Assembly (NCBI GenBank): GCA_051891195.1 | Contig: JBJFEZ010000002.1 | Coordinates: 1 to 21,726 of the forward strand | Direction of reading: 5' to 3' | Length of the DNA stretch: 21,726 bases | Source of the DNA: CAG-273 sp051891195 | GTDB taxonomy: Bacteria; Bacillota; Clostridia; TANB77; CAG-508 | Shown here: positions 14,524-21,726 of the stretch, piece after piece | How the letters are laid out: every line of letters begins with the position of its first letter | Numbering within the stretch: position 1 is the stretch's first letter | Program-made: the position numbers and the translations under genes | Notes under the pieces: generated by a model | What the model was told of the DNA's origin: nothing | Database searches by the model: none | The model's input: the letters and a program-made list of their open reading frames with translations, nothing else

Positions 14524-15786
14524 TTAATTTGTTCCTGCTGTATACCCAGTAGAATATGCTATTTGAAGATTGAATCCTCCTGTATATGCATCTACATCTA
14601 TTATTTCTCCTGCAAAAAATAATCCTGATATTATTTTAGATTCCATTGTTTTAGGGTTAATTTCTTTTATAGAAATTCCACCAGATGTAATAATAGCTTC
14701 TTCTATAGGTCTAAATCCTTTAATTTTTATAGTAAAGTTTTGTAATAGCTTAACCAAATTCATTCTTTCTTGTTTAGTAATAGAATTTACTTTTTTGTCC
14801 TTGTCAATTCCTGATAACTCAATTATTGGTTCTATTAGTTTTTTAGGCAATAAATTATTTAAACTATTTTTAAATTCTTTATTTTTTTGTTCTTCAAAAT
14901 CTCTTAATATTCTATTTTCTAGTTTTTCTTCAGATAAAGCTGGTTTTAAATTTATTTTAAGTTCTATTTGCTGGTTTTTTAATAGTTCATCTACATTTTT
15001 ATATCTTAATAAATGTGCTGAACTACTTAATATTATTGGTCCAGATACTCCCCAATGTGTAAATAACATCTCTCCAAAGTCTTCATAAATAACTTTATTT
15101 TTTAATGTATCTAATAATTTTATTGATACATTTATTAGACTTAATCCTTGTAACTGTTTGCAAATTTCTAATGATTTATTAGTTGCTGTTAATGGAATTA
15201 ATGATGGTTTAATTTTTGTAATGCTATGTCCTAATTGTTTTGCTATTTCATATCCATCTCCTGTAGACCCTGTTACAGGATAGCTTTTGCCACCCGTTGC
15301 TAGTATTACCTTATCTGCTAATATATTTTCTTCCTTATTGTCTGAAATATATTGGACTCCAACCACTTTATTTTCATTTACTAGTATCTTGTTTACTTTT
15401 GAATTTGTTTTTATTTCTACATTTGCCTTTTTTAATAACTTTATAAATACATTTAGTACATCTTTAGCATTATCTGTTATAGGAAAAATTCTATGTCCTC
15501 TTTCTTCTTTTGCTTTTAATCCTTCTTTTTCTAGTAAATTTATTATATCTTGATTTGTAAATTGATTAAAGCTACTGTACAAAAACATTCCATTTCCTGG
15601 TACGTTTTCAATAAATTTTTCCATAGGAAGTGAACTGGTAATGTTACATCTTCCCTTACCAGTAATTAATAATTTTTTTCCCAATGAATTCATTTTTTCT
15701 AATAAAGTAACTTCGTGTCCTGCATTTGCTGCACTTATAGCAGCCATCATTCCTGCTGGTCCACCACCAATTACAATTACTTTCAT
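14524..15786 (-). CDS. HI0933-like NAD(P)/FAD-dependent oxidoreductase
   Basis: Flavoprotein of the HI0933/YhiN/BaiN group, 420 residues, the usual length. It starts with a Rossmann FAD-binding motif IGGGPAGMMAAISAANAG (about 6-23) and Glu at the end of strand 2 (LLEK). The family motif GRCNIT (about 44-49) follows. A second motif, LATGGKSYPVTGSTGDGY, lies near the middle, and the C-terminal FAD contact is GLFFAGEIIDVDAYTGGFNLQIAYSTGYTAG. Some relatives in gut clostridia are linked to bile-acid metabolism, but the natural substrate of most is unknown. ATG has AAGGAAAG upstream. It sits 23 bases after the PLP lyase gene and 18 before yigZ, in the same operon. Confidence 0.92.
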   Translation of the reverse strand: MKVIVIGGGPAGMMAAISAANAGHEVTLLEKMNSLGKKLLITGKGRCNITSSLPMEKFIENVPGNGMFLYSSFNQFTNQDIINLLEKEGLKAKEERGHRIFPITDNAKDVLNVFIKLLKKANVEIKTNSKVNKILVNENKVVGVQYISDNKEENILADKVILATGGKSYPVTGSTGDGYEIAKQLGHSITKIKPSLIPLTATNKSLEICKQLQGLSLINVSIKLLDTLKNKVIYEDFGEMLFTHWGVSGPIILSSSAHLLRYKNVDELLKNQQIELKINLKPALSEEKLENRILRDFEEQKNKEFKNSLNNLLPKKLIEPIIELSGIDKDKKVNSITKQERMNLVKLLQNFTIKIKGFRPIEEAIITSGGISIKEINPKTMESKIISGLFFAGEIIDVDAYTGGFNLQIAYSTGYTAGTN

Positions 15787-15809
15787 ATTTAATCTCTTTC
15801 CTTATAGTT

Positions 15810-17054
15810 TTATATTATATAGCTGACTGCTTTTAACACTCCTAATTTTCCATACTGATATGTAAGCCCTCCTTGCATAAAAGCAGTATATGGTTCACAT
15901 ATTGGTGCATCACAAGAAAGTTCTATTGAAGAACCCTGTGTAAAAGCTCCTGCTGCCATTATTACTTTATTTGTATAACCTGGCATATCCCAAGGCTCGG
16001 GTACAGAACTACTATCAATAGCAGAACCTGCCTGTATTCCTTGGCAGAATTTTATTAATTTTTCTTTATTTCCAAAGGTAATAGTTTGTACTATATCAGA
16101 CCTTTTTTCATTGTATTTTGGGCTTGCACTATATCCTAAGTCTTCTATTAATTTACTTGCAAATATAGCTGTTTTTAGGCTACTTGCTACAACTTGTGGA
16201 GCAAAGTATAGTCCTTGTAGAATTTGTTTATTCATTCCTAAGGTTGGGCCAACTTCTTTGCCTAGTCCTGGTGCTGTTAGTCTTTCTGCAGCTAATTCTA
16301 CTAAGTCTTTTTTTCCTGCAATATATGCTCCATTTGGTGCAATTCCACCACCTAAGTTTTTTATTAATGACCCTACTATAATGTCTGCTCCTAAATCTGT
16401 TGGCTCTATTTTTTCTACCATTTCTCCATAGCAGTTATCTACCATTATTATTACATTTGTATTTACTTTTCTTATTAGTTTTATTACTTTTTCTATTTTT
16501 TCTAAAGTAATACTGCTTCTTAAGCTATATCCTCTAGACCTTTGTATTTCTATTAACTTTATATCATTTTTAGCTACTCTTTTTTCTATTTGTTCATAAT
16601 CAAAATCATTTTGTATCATATCTATTTGCTCGTACTTTACTCCATATGATTTTAATGAGCTTTGATTTTCTACAATTCCTATAACTTCGTCAAGTGTATC
16701 ATATGGTTTTCCACTAATACTTAGAAAAATATCATTTGGGCGTAGAAAAGCAAATAGTGCAACTGTTAATGCGTGCGTACCTGAAATAAATTGTCCTCTT
16801 ACTAAACTATCTTCTGTATTTAAAACTTTTGCAAATACTTTTTCTATGGTATCTCTACCTATGTCTGAATATCCATAACCAGTTGTACTATTAAAATGAT
16901 GTTCAGAAATGTTAAATTCCTGAAATGCATTTAATACTTTTAAACTATTATACTGACATAATTCATCTACTTTTTTAAATTCTTCTTGCACATTTTGCTC
17001 TGTTTCTTCTGCTAGATCTAATAACTTTTTACTTATTCCAAATTGTTGATACAT
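15810..17054 (-). CDS. PLP-dependent methionine gamma-lyase-like protein (aluminium-resistance family)
   Basis: Fold-type I PLP enzyme of the Met_gamma_lyase/'aluminium resistance protein' family (YnbB in Bacillus). It is 414 residues, a typical length. Visible are the N-terminal helix bundle with QEFNISEHHFNSTTGYGYSDIGRD, the cofactor-phosphate loop QFISGTHAL, the Asp that contacts the pyridine nitrogen in IMVDNCYGEMVE, and the Schiff-base Lys in VGSLIKNLGGGIAPNGAYIAG. C-terminal EPYTAFMQGGLTYQYGK is family-typical. It probably acts on a sulfur amino acid, but the substrate is unproven. The start ATG has AAAGGAG upstream. It lies 14 bases after the WG-repeat gene in the operon. Confidence 0.92.
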   Translation of the reverse strand: MYQQFGISKKLLDLAEETEQNVQEEFKKVDELCQYNSLKVLNAFQEFNISEHHFNSTTGYGYSDIGRDTIEKVFAKVLNTEDSLVRGQFISGTHALTVALFAFLRPNDIFLSISGKPYDTLDEVIGIVENQSSLKSYGVKYEQIDMIQNDFDYEQIEKRVAKNDIKLIEIQRSRGYSLRSSITLEKIEKVIKLIRKVNTNVIIMVDNCYGEMVEKIEPTDLGADIIVGSLIKNLGGGIAPNGAYIAGKKDLVELAAERLTAPGLGKEVGPTLGMNKQILQGLYFAPQVVASSLKTAIFASKLIEDLGYSASPKYNEKRSDIVQTITFGNKEKLIKFCQGIQAGSAIDSSSVPEPWDMPGYTNKVIMAAGAFTQGSSIELSCDAPICEPYTAFMQGGLTYQYGKLGVLKAVSYII

Positions 17055-17068
17055 TTTTTTCTCTCCTT

Positions 17069-18844
17069 TTATTGTTGTTGTATAATGTCACTACTATATC
17101 TATTTTCGCCATACCAAGCATTAATTTTATAATATTTACCTATAAAGCTTGGTTGTAGCCAATCTATATTATAAATTGGTTGCTGTACTATATTTCCTTC
17201 TTGATTAATAACTCCCCACTTGCCATCTTTTTTTATCCCTGCATAACCATATTCGTTAAAATCTGTTACCATATCGTATTCATTTTGCACTTTTATATCT
17301 CCATTTTTGTCAACAAATCCCCACTTGTTATTTATCTTCTTAGAAAATAACTGGTTGTTTTTATATACATCTTGCGATGTTAACTTATTTCCATTTTTGT
17401 CAAAATAGACAAAATCAGTTTCTGATAATAACATTATATAGCTTTCATTTGAGTTTTCTGAAGATTTAAATTCTTTAACATTAGCATTACTCATACTTAT
17501 TATTTTTTCCATCTTCAAATTATATAATTCAATGGTTTTGTCACTTGAAGTACTTAGTTGTAGTAGATTAGTATCGCTTATACGAAAAATACTGTCATAT
17601 TTAATTTCTACCAAGGATTTTCCATTTATATTAATTATTCCATTTTTAAAGTTCTTTGCTACTATAAAGTAATCTCCTGGTAAATATTCTATGTAATCAT
17701 AGTCATTATCAATTACAATATTTTCATTACTATCAACAACTTTATAAATGTTATTTTCATCTATAGTTATAAAATAGTTAGGGTTTTCTGTTTGAATTTT
17801 ACTAACTACTGTAGTTTCTATTTTATTTCCATTTAAATCAAATACTAAAGAGTTATTATCTTTTTTAGCTATTAAATACATACCTCCAATAAAAATTCCA
17901 TCATATTCAGGATACAAAATAGTTTGTCCTTCTTTATCAACTACTCCTTCTTTTCCATTTCTTTTAATTATAAATATGTCACTTAATACATTGTATTGTA
18001 TATCTTCATATTCATGGTTTAAAAGAAGTTTGTTATTTTTTATCAAACCTGCTTGTCCATCTTTAAAAGCTATAAAATATAATTGATTATTATCTTTTAT
18101 TTCTATTACTCTTTCTAGTTCTGTGTATTGTAAGTCTAGCACAGTATTACCTTTATAATTAATATAACCATATCTGTAACCATCTTCTGTTCTTTTGCTT
18201 ACAATAAATCCAGTTTTTTTATTGTCTTTTTTCTCACTATAATAATTATCTGATGTAATAGTTTCATATTCAGTTTTTATTATTGTTTTTCCTTTTTGAT
18301 TTATAACCCCTACTAAGTTATTTTCTTTTACTAAAAAACATCCTTCTTTATAATTTATACTATTTATAGATTCATAAATTGCATCAGTTATCTTTTTTCC
18401 GTTTACATTTAACAAGCCATATTTACCATTTTTCTTATATTTTAAAGTAACCTTTTCATAAGGAGTGCTATCTATATTTGTATCTATTGGAATGGCTTGT
18501 ACATTTTCGTAGTCCTTAAACAGCTCTTCTTTTTTATCATTATATACTATAGAGTCATATTCTTGTTTTTCTTGGTTGTATCCAGTAATACAAACAAAAA
18601 TAGGCTTAAATGGGTTAGGAATTTGAACTGTTGTATAATTGGGTTCTATAACTACATTTCCATTTTTATCAATTACACCATATTTGTTATTTTCAATTAA
18701 TGTAAAATAATTATATTCTTTAATTTCTTCTATAGAATAATTAATTTGAGATTCATTAATAATTAATATTGTTATAATAATTGCAATTATTAGCACTATT
18801 GCAGATATAATAATCCATTTTAGTTTTCCATTCATTTTACACAC
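17069..18844 (-). CDS. membrane-anchored WG-repeat protein
   Basis: A short N-terminus is followed by one strong hydrophobic helix (LKWIIISAIVLIIAIIITIL, about residues 8-28), then an extracytoplasmic region made of about 13 repeats of 35-45 residues. The best units read KYGVIDKNGNVVIEPNY, KWGFVDKNGDIKVQNEY and KWGVINQEGNIVQQPIY, the WG (KWG) repeat. Central units are degenerate. Such proteins form beta-rich binding surfaces; the ligand is unknown. There is no LPXTG, lipobox or enzyme domain. The start is uncertain: GTG at 18842-18844 has AAAGG six bases upstream and leaves 13 bases after the preceding gene. The upstream ATG (18874) would overlap that gene without a ribosome-binding site, and ATG 18835 is also possible. 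Confidence 0.85.
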   Translation of the reverse strand: MCKMNGKLKWIIISAIVLIIAIIITILIINESQINYSIEEIKEYNYFTLIENNKYGVIDKNGNVVIEPNYTTVQIPNPFKPIFVCITGYNQEKQEYDSIVYNDKKEELFKDYENVQAIPIDTNIDSTPYEKVTLKYKKNGKYGLLNVNGKKITDAIYESINSINYKEGCFLVKENNLVGVINQKGKTIIKTEYETITSDNYYSEKKDNKKTGFIVSKRTEDGYRYGYINYKGNTVLDLQYTELERVIEIKDNNQLYFIAFKDGQAGLIKNNKLLLNHEYEDIQYNVLSDIFIIKRNGKEGVVDKEGQTILYPEYDGIFIGGMYLIAKKDNNSLVFDLNGNKIETTVVSKIQTENPNYFITIDENNIYKVVDSNENIVIDNDYDYIEYLPGDYFIVAKNFKNGIININGKSLVEIKYDSIFRISDTNLLQLSTSSDKTIELYNLKMEKIISMSNANVKEFKSSENSNESYIMLLSETDFVYFDKNGNKLTSQDVYKNNQLFSKKINNKWGFVDKNGDIKVQNEYDMVTDFNEYGYAGIKKDGKWGVINQEGNIVQQPIYNIDWLQPSFIGKYYKINAWYGENRYSSDIIQQQ

Positions 18845-18857
18845 CCATTGCCTTTCT

Positions 18858-20174
18858 TTATTTTTCATTTTCATTTAATATTTCTTGTTTATTTTTACAT
18901 ACTTTTACCCACTTAATTCTTTTGTCTTCATATTCTTCTATTTTGTAAGTTAAGTGTTCATCTTCTATTACCAAGTTTTCGTTTTCATTAGGCAGTCTTC
19001 CTATTTTTTCTATTAAATATCCTGATAGTGTTTCATAATCTCCTTCTGGAAGTTCAACATCTAAAATTCTTTTTAATTCATATAAGCTTACACTTCCTTC
19101 TATTAAATAAGTATTGTCATCTAATTTTTTATACTCAATCTCAACATCATCATACTCATCAAATATGTTTCCTACAAGTTCTTCTAAAATATCCTCCATT
19201 GTAAGTACTCCAGCTGTTCCTCCATATTCATCTACAACTATTGCCATTTGTCTTTTATTTACCTGTAATTCTTCAAAAATTTCATTAATAGGCTTAGTTT
19301 CTGGAACAAAATATGCCTCTCTCAATATGTCTTTAATTTTTATTTCTTTTCTCATACTTACTAACTTTAATACATCTTTTAGAAATAAAATTCCTTTTAT
19401 ATTATCAATAGATTCTTCGTAAACTGGTATTCTACTATACTTATATTCATCAATTTCATCTAAAATATCATATAAGTTTTGATTTATTTCTATAGCATAC
19501 ATATCTACTCTATGTGTCATAATTTCTGAAGCTACAATATCGTTAAATTCAAATACATTATTTATTAATTGCTTTTCTGTTTCTTCTATTGAGCCCTTTT
19601 CTTCTCCTTGGTCTACCATCATTTTTATTTCTTCTTCAGTAACAATTTCTTCTTCTTGTTCTCCTACTCGGAAAATTTTAGATACCATATTGGTTGACCA
19701 AGTAAGTAATTTTACAAATGGAGCTGTTATTATAGAAATTGTTTTAATAACTCCTATTGTAGCATATGAAATTTTTTCGTAATATTTCATTGCCAATCTT
19801 TTTGGTACTAATTCACCAAATACTAATGTAAAGAATGAAAGTATTAGTGTAATAATAACAATAGATATATTTCTCCATATTCCAATACTTAAAAATGGCA
19901 TTAAATTATTTAATACTGGTGCTAGCTTATCTGCAAATGCATCTGATGCAAATGCACTTGATAGAAATCCTGCTAGTGTAATTCCTATTTGTATAGTGGC
20001 TAAAAATTTACTTGGGTTTTTTAGCATTTTTTGAATTTGTTTTGCTTTTTTGTTCCCTTCTTTTGCTTGTTTTTCTATTTTGGCATCATTTAAAGAAATA
20101 AATGCTATTTCTGTAGCAGCAAAATATGCATTTAGCATTATTAATATTACTAAAAAAATTAGTTGTGAAATCAT
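18858..20174 (-). CDS. CNNM/CBS-domain HlyC/CorC family membrane protein
   Basis: Hemolysin-C/CorC-like protein, 438 residues, of the group that includes Mg2+/cation efflux proteins (MpfA/YhdP, CNNM). The N-terminal CNNM (DUF21) domain (about 1-190) has its signature LNAYFAATEIAFISLNDAKIE plus three further hydrophobic segments, including the PKRLA motif (VFGELVPKRLAMKYYE). A CBS pair follows (about 205-335; MTHRVDMYAI, YSRIPVYEESIDNIKGIL, VDEYGGTAGVLTMEDILEELVG). The last 85 residues are the CorC_HlyC (transporter-associated) domain. ATG has AAAGGAAAG upstream. It is the first gene of the operon. A role in Mg2+ homeostasis is plausible from the family. Confidence 0.94.
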   Translation of the reverse strand: MISQLIFLVILIMLNAYFAATEIAFISLNDAKIEKQAKEGNKKAKQIQKMLKNPSKFLATIQIGITLAGFLSSAFASDAFADKLAPVLNNLMPFLSIGIWRNISIVIITLILSFFTLVFGELVPKRLAMKYYEKISYATIGVIKTISIITAPFVKLLTWSTNMVSKIFRVGEQEEEIVTEEEIKMMVDQGEEKGSIEETEKQLINNVFEFNDIVASEIMTHRVDMYAIEINQNLYDILDEIDEYKYSRIPVYEESIDNIKGILFLKDVLKLVSMRKEIKIKDILREAYFVPETKPINEIFEELQVNKRQMAIVVDEYGGTAGVLTMEDILEELVGNIFDEYDDVEIEYKKLDDNTYLIEGSVSLYELKRILDVELPEGDYETLSGYLIEKIGRLPNENENLVIEDEHLTYKIEEYEDKRIKWVKVCKNKQEILNENEK

Positions 20175-20214
20175 AAAACTTTCCTTTCGTATTATATTGT
20201 TTTTACTGCAATTT

Positions 20215-20243
20215 ATTATATATTCTATCCTAATTTATGTCAA
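20215..20243 (-). promoter_or_regulatory. sigma-A promoter of the five-gene operon
   Basis: On the minus strand, perfect -35 TTGACA (20238-20243) and -10 TATAAT (20215-20220) have a 17-base spacer. It lies 40 bases upstream of the CNNM/CBS gene. No further promoter of this quality was noticed in the short gaps down to yigZ. Confidence 0.85.
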
Positions 20244-20334
20244 TAAATGCATTAATAATTTACAATTCTTTTGTTGTTTCTTTAAACTTTGCTTTTCTCT
20301 GTTCCTTAGTTTTATTCTATATTCAGCCTAAAAT

Positions 20335-20361
20335 AAACGCTAATCTTTGCGACTAGCGTTT
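20335..20361. terminator. hairpin, possible second terminator
   Basis: An 8-bp perfect stem AAACGCTA / TAGCGTTT with an 11-base loop, with T-rich sequence on both exits. It could back up the terminator at 20462-20490 and insulate the operon promoter. Confidence 0.55.
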
Positions 20362-20410
20362 TAATTTTGGAATTATCTATTTCTTCTGTTTATAATCACT
20401 TGACAAGATC

Positions 20411-20446
20411 CGTCCCAACGTTTTAACAAACGTCCCTAAAGCGACA
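20411..20446. repeat. copy 2 of the dispersed repeat
   Basis: Bases 20425-20446 match the reverse complement of 2962-2983 at 21 of 22 positions. The adjoining sequence contains a palindrome ACGTTT-taac-AAACGT (20418-20433) and a direct CGTCCC pair (20411-20416 and 20431-20436). The outer 10-bp palindrome of copy 1 is not complete here. Confidence 0.6.
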
Positions 20447-20461
20447 TTATTGCAAACACAG

Positions 20462-20490
20462 AAAAAGCGCCACGCTAGTGGGCGTGACGC
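20462..20490 (-). terminator. GC-rich terminator hairpin behind the prepilin-like gene
   Basis: A 9-bp stem GCGTCACGC / GCGTGGCGC (one U-G pair) with a six-base loop, followed by T5 on the minus strand, about 32 bases past the stop codon. It is unusually GC-rich for this genome. If the upstream segment is a retroelement variable region, a GC-rich hairpin in this position could also be the recognition element known downstream of such regions. Confidence 0.8.
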
Positions 20491-20522
20491 GTATCTACAT
20501 TTCAAGTGTAAATCACCATATC

Positions 20523-21707
20523 CTATTGCTTAACGCTAAACGACGTTCCCCCTCCACTTATGAGGTCAGAGCTTAGAGTTACTACGGGGAAAAGAGCAAG
20601 CGAGTCGTAGTTGTAGCCGGGGTTTGAGGGGCACATACCGCTAGCGGTCACGGCGTCGGAAAACACAGAGCGCACACAGAAACTGCAATAGTCCGAGGCA
20701 GTATACACGCAGCGCGAAGCCACCCAGTAAGTTGTACTTGTTCCTCTTGGCATAATTAAATTGTAATAATTGCCATCAACCTTTTCTTCATCGTATGCTT
20801 TAAATGCTGTAGACATATATGTTGCCCAACATGTTTGGTATGGCTGTATGCTTGTTGCTGTTGTTATTGCTCCTATATTACTTGTTATTGTTGCGCCTTC
20901 TGTTCTTTCAATAAATGTGCTCTGTTCGCTTAAATCTAAGCCTGTATCCCCTTTAGGAGTTCCATTAATTACAGCTAATTTCTCTTGTGCATATATTACT
21001 GGGTACTTATTATGAGTTGTATATGGACTATATGGTTGACTTTTATATGGTGAGGCATGAACCTCTGCTTTCGCTGTATCTGTCATATAGTCTTCTATAT
21101 CTTCTATATTTATACTTCTTGCTTCTATTCCTTTTGTACCGTCTCCATATAAGCTACTACATGCTTCATTTAATAACTTTACAGCGTTATTATATCCTTG
21201 TGCTTCTCCTAAATATACTGTTCCAGTTGTAGGACTACTTGGTACTAATTCTACTTTTCCTGTATGTTCATCTATGCTTAGTACCTTCCAACTTGGTATA
21301 TTAAAGTCTTTTCCTGTTCCGCTTTCAAGTAAATCATACGCATCTGTTCCATCTTCTGCTTTTTCATCTTTTATTGATGAGCAATATTTGTGTAGCCAAT
21401 TATATGTTCCACTTTGGCTATAAGTTACTTCCGAACCTACCTCTAAGCCTTCTGGAATTACTGGATTTTCTCCTGATGTTCCTCCATTTAATATTGTATT
21501 TACTTGTGTGCCTAAATTTTTTATTGCTTCTATATCGTTTTGTGCACCTTCTTTTGTTTTTTGGTCCGCTATTTTTGCTCTTTCTATTAATCCATTTTCT
21601 CCAAATAAGGCAGCTATGGTTATTCCTGCTAAAATTAGTAGCACCACTATAGTTACTACAAGTGCTATTAAGGTTATACCTTTACTATTTTGTTTTTCTT
21701 TTGTCAT
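20523..21707 (-). CDS. prepilin-like surface protein with a composition-shifted C-terminus
   Basis: The 394-residue protein begins with a type IV prepilin-like leader: basic MTKEKQNSKG, then ITLIALVVTIVVLLILAGIT. Cleavage after Gly10 would leave Ile at +1; Glu at +5 is replaced by Ala, as in many clostridial proteins of this kind. A short coiled-coil-like helix and a secreted domain follow (SWKVLSIDEHTGKVELV, GTVYLGEAQGYNNAVKLLNEACSSLYGDG, IEARSINIEDIEDYM). The last 75 residues (TYWVASRC, FCVRSV, ALFPVVTLSSDLI) resemble the C-terminal module seen in many gut-clostridial surface proteins. Codon use in that module is foreign to the window (see next entry). ATG has AAGGAGG ten bases upstream. 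It would be anchored in the membrane or assembled in a pilus; the binding partner is unknown. Confidence 0.85.
   Translation of the reverse strand: MTKEKQNSKGITLIALVVTIVVLLILAGITIAALFGENGLIERAKIADQKTKEGAQNDIEAIKNLGTQVNTILNGGTSGENPVIPEGLEVGSEVTYSQSGTYNWLHKYCSSIKDEKAEDGTDAYDLLESGTGKDFNIPSWKVLSIDEHTGKVELVPSSPTTGTVYLGEAQGYNNAVKLLNEACSSLYGDGTKGIEARSINIEDIEDYMTDTAKAEVHASPYKSQPYSPYTTHNKYPVIYAQEKLAVINGTPKGDTGLDLSEQSTFIERTEGATITSNIGAITTATSIQPYQTCWATYMSTAFKAYDEEKVDGNYYNLIMPRGTSTTYWVASRCVYTASDYCSFCVRSVFSDAVTASGMCPSNPGYNYDSLALFPVVTLSSDLISGGGTSFSVKQ
20604..20714 (-). other. candidate variable region of a diversity-generating retroelement
   Basis: These 37 codons near the 3' end of the prepilin-like gene have about 58% G+C in an otherwise very A/T-rich gene, only about 15% coding-strand adenine, and 30 codons ending in C or T; one (TCA) ends in A. 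The fixed-looking GTG, TCG and ATG codons are interspersed. This is what mutagenesis of adenines in an AAY-rich template would give. Position (C-terminal, just before a conserved end) and a surface-protein host also fit. No template repeat, reverse transcriptase or Avd gene lies in the window, which ends 19 bases beyond this gene's start, so the call is tentative. Confidence 0.5.
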
Positions 21708-21726
21708 TCTCTTTTTTCCTCCTTAG

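Larger units (their letters stand above)
20175..20522. other. 348-base intergenic region
   Basis: From left to right it holds the operon promoter (20215-20243), an A/T-rich stretch with nothing recognisable (20244-20334), a hairpin (20335-20361), the second copy of the dispersed GGGACG-type repeat with a small palindrome (20411-20446), and the GC-rich terminator of the prepilin-like gene (20462-20490). No coding potential was seen, nor any copy of the prepilin 3' end that could act as a template repeat. Confidence 0.7.

Noticed and set aside
20523..20760. Horizontal transfer or recent domain swap as the cause of the GC-rich prepilin C-terminus
   Set aside because: Not excluded, but the excess of NNY codons, the near absence of A-ending codons and restriction to about 110-200 bases at the 3' end fit adenine-directed diversification better than import of a GC-rich domain.
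1..21726. CRISPR arrays, tRNA or rRNA genes, insertion sequences
   Set aside because: I saw no regularly spaced repeats, no tRNA-like T-loop/acceptor combinations, and no transposase or integrase frames.

Overview
The window is strongly A+T-rich and almost every gene lies on the minus strand. It carries spo0A, an alpha/beta-type small acid-soluble spore protein, the ctsR-mcsA-mcsB-clpC heat-shock operon and an oxygen-sensitive class III ribonucleotide reductase relative. Together these point to an anaerobic, endospore-forming Clostridia-type Firmicute, probably gut-associated. The taxonomic call is inference from gene content; there is no rRNA here.

Layout from low to high coordinate. (1) 1-4069: CtsR regulon operon, read leftward from a consensus promoter overlapped by a CtsR operator; clpC runs off the left edge. 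(2) 4073-6422: acyltransferase-3 membrane protein, a small unknown protein and a Cof-type HAD phosphatase. (3) 6565-6884: the only confident plus-strand protein gene, a spore SASP, ending in a bidirectional terminator. (4) 6917-9524: MgtA-like P-type ATPase broken by a +1 frameshift. (5) 9595-10246: hpf with its own promoter and terminator. (6) 10252-12424: nrdD, also with a +1 frameshift and without the C-terminal glycyl-radical domain. (7) 12477-12818: a compact convergent cassette with a 40-residue hydrophobic peptide on the minus strand and a short promoter-to-terminator RNA on the plus strand, built like a type I toxin-antitoxin locus. (8) 12861-13824: spo0A with terminator and promoter. 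(9) 13864-20243: five-gene operon (CNNM/CBS membrane protein, WG-repeat protein, PLP lyase, flavoprotein, YigZ/IMPACT protein) from one strong promoter. (10) 20335-21707: hairpins, a dispersed repeat and a prepilin-like gene whose 3' end differs sharply in composition.

Most interesting points. The prepilin-like gene ends in a segment of about 58% G+C, poor in coding-strand adenine, with 30 of 37 codons ending in C or T. That is what a diversity-generating-retroelement variable region looks like, although no template repeat or reverse transcriptase is in the window. The peptide/antisense-RNA cassette appears unannotated and is built from an inverted duplication of one promoter-leader module. 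The two frameshifted genes share a signature: in each, one extra C sits directly before a GGA glycine codon and creates a CGG codon, and by manual scan these are the only two in-frame CGG codons in roughly 6,500 codons. Paired pseudogenes or assembly errors remain possible, but +1 frameshifting at a poorly decoded CGG codon is worth testing.
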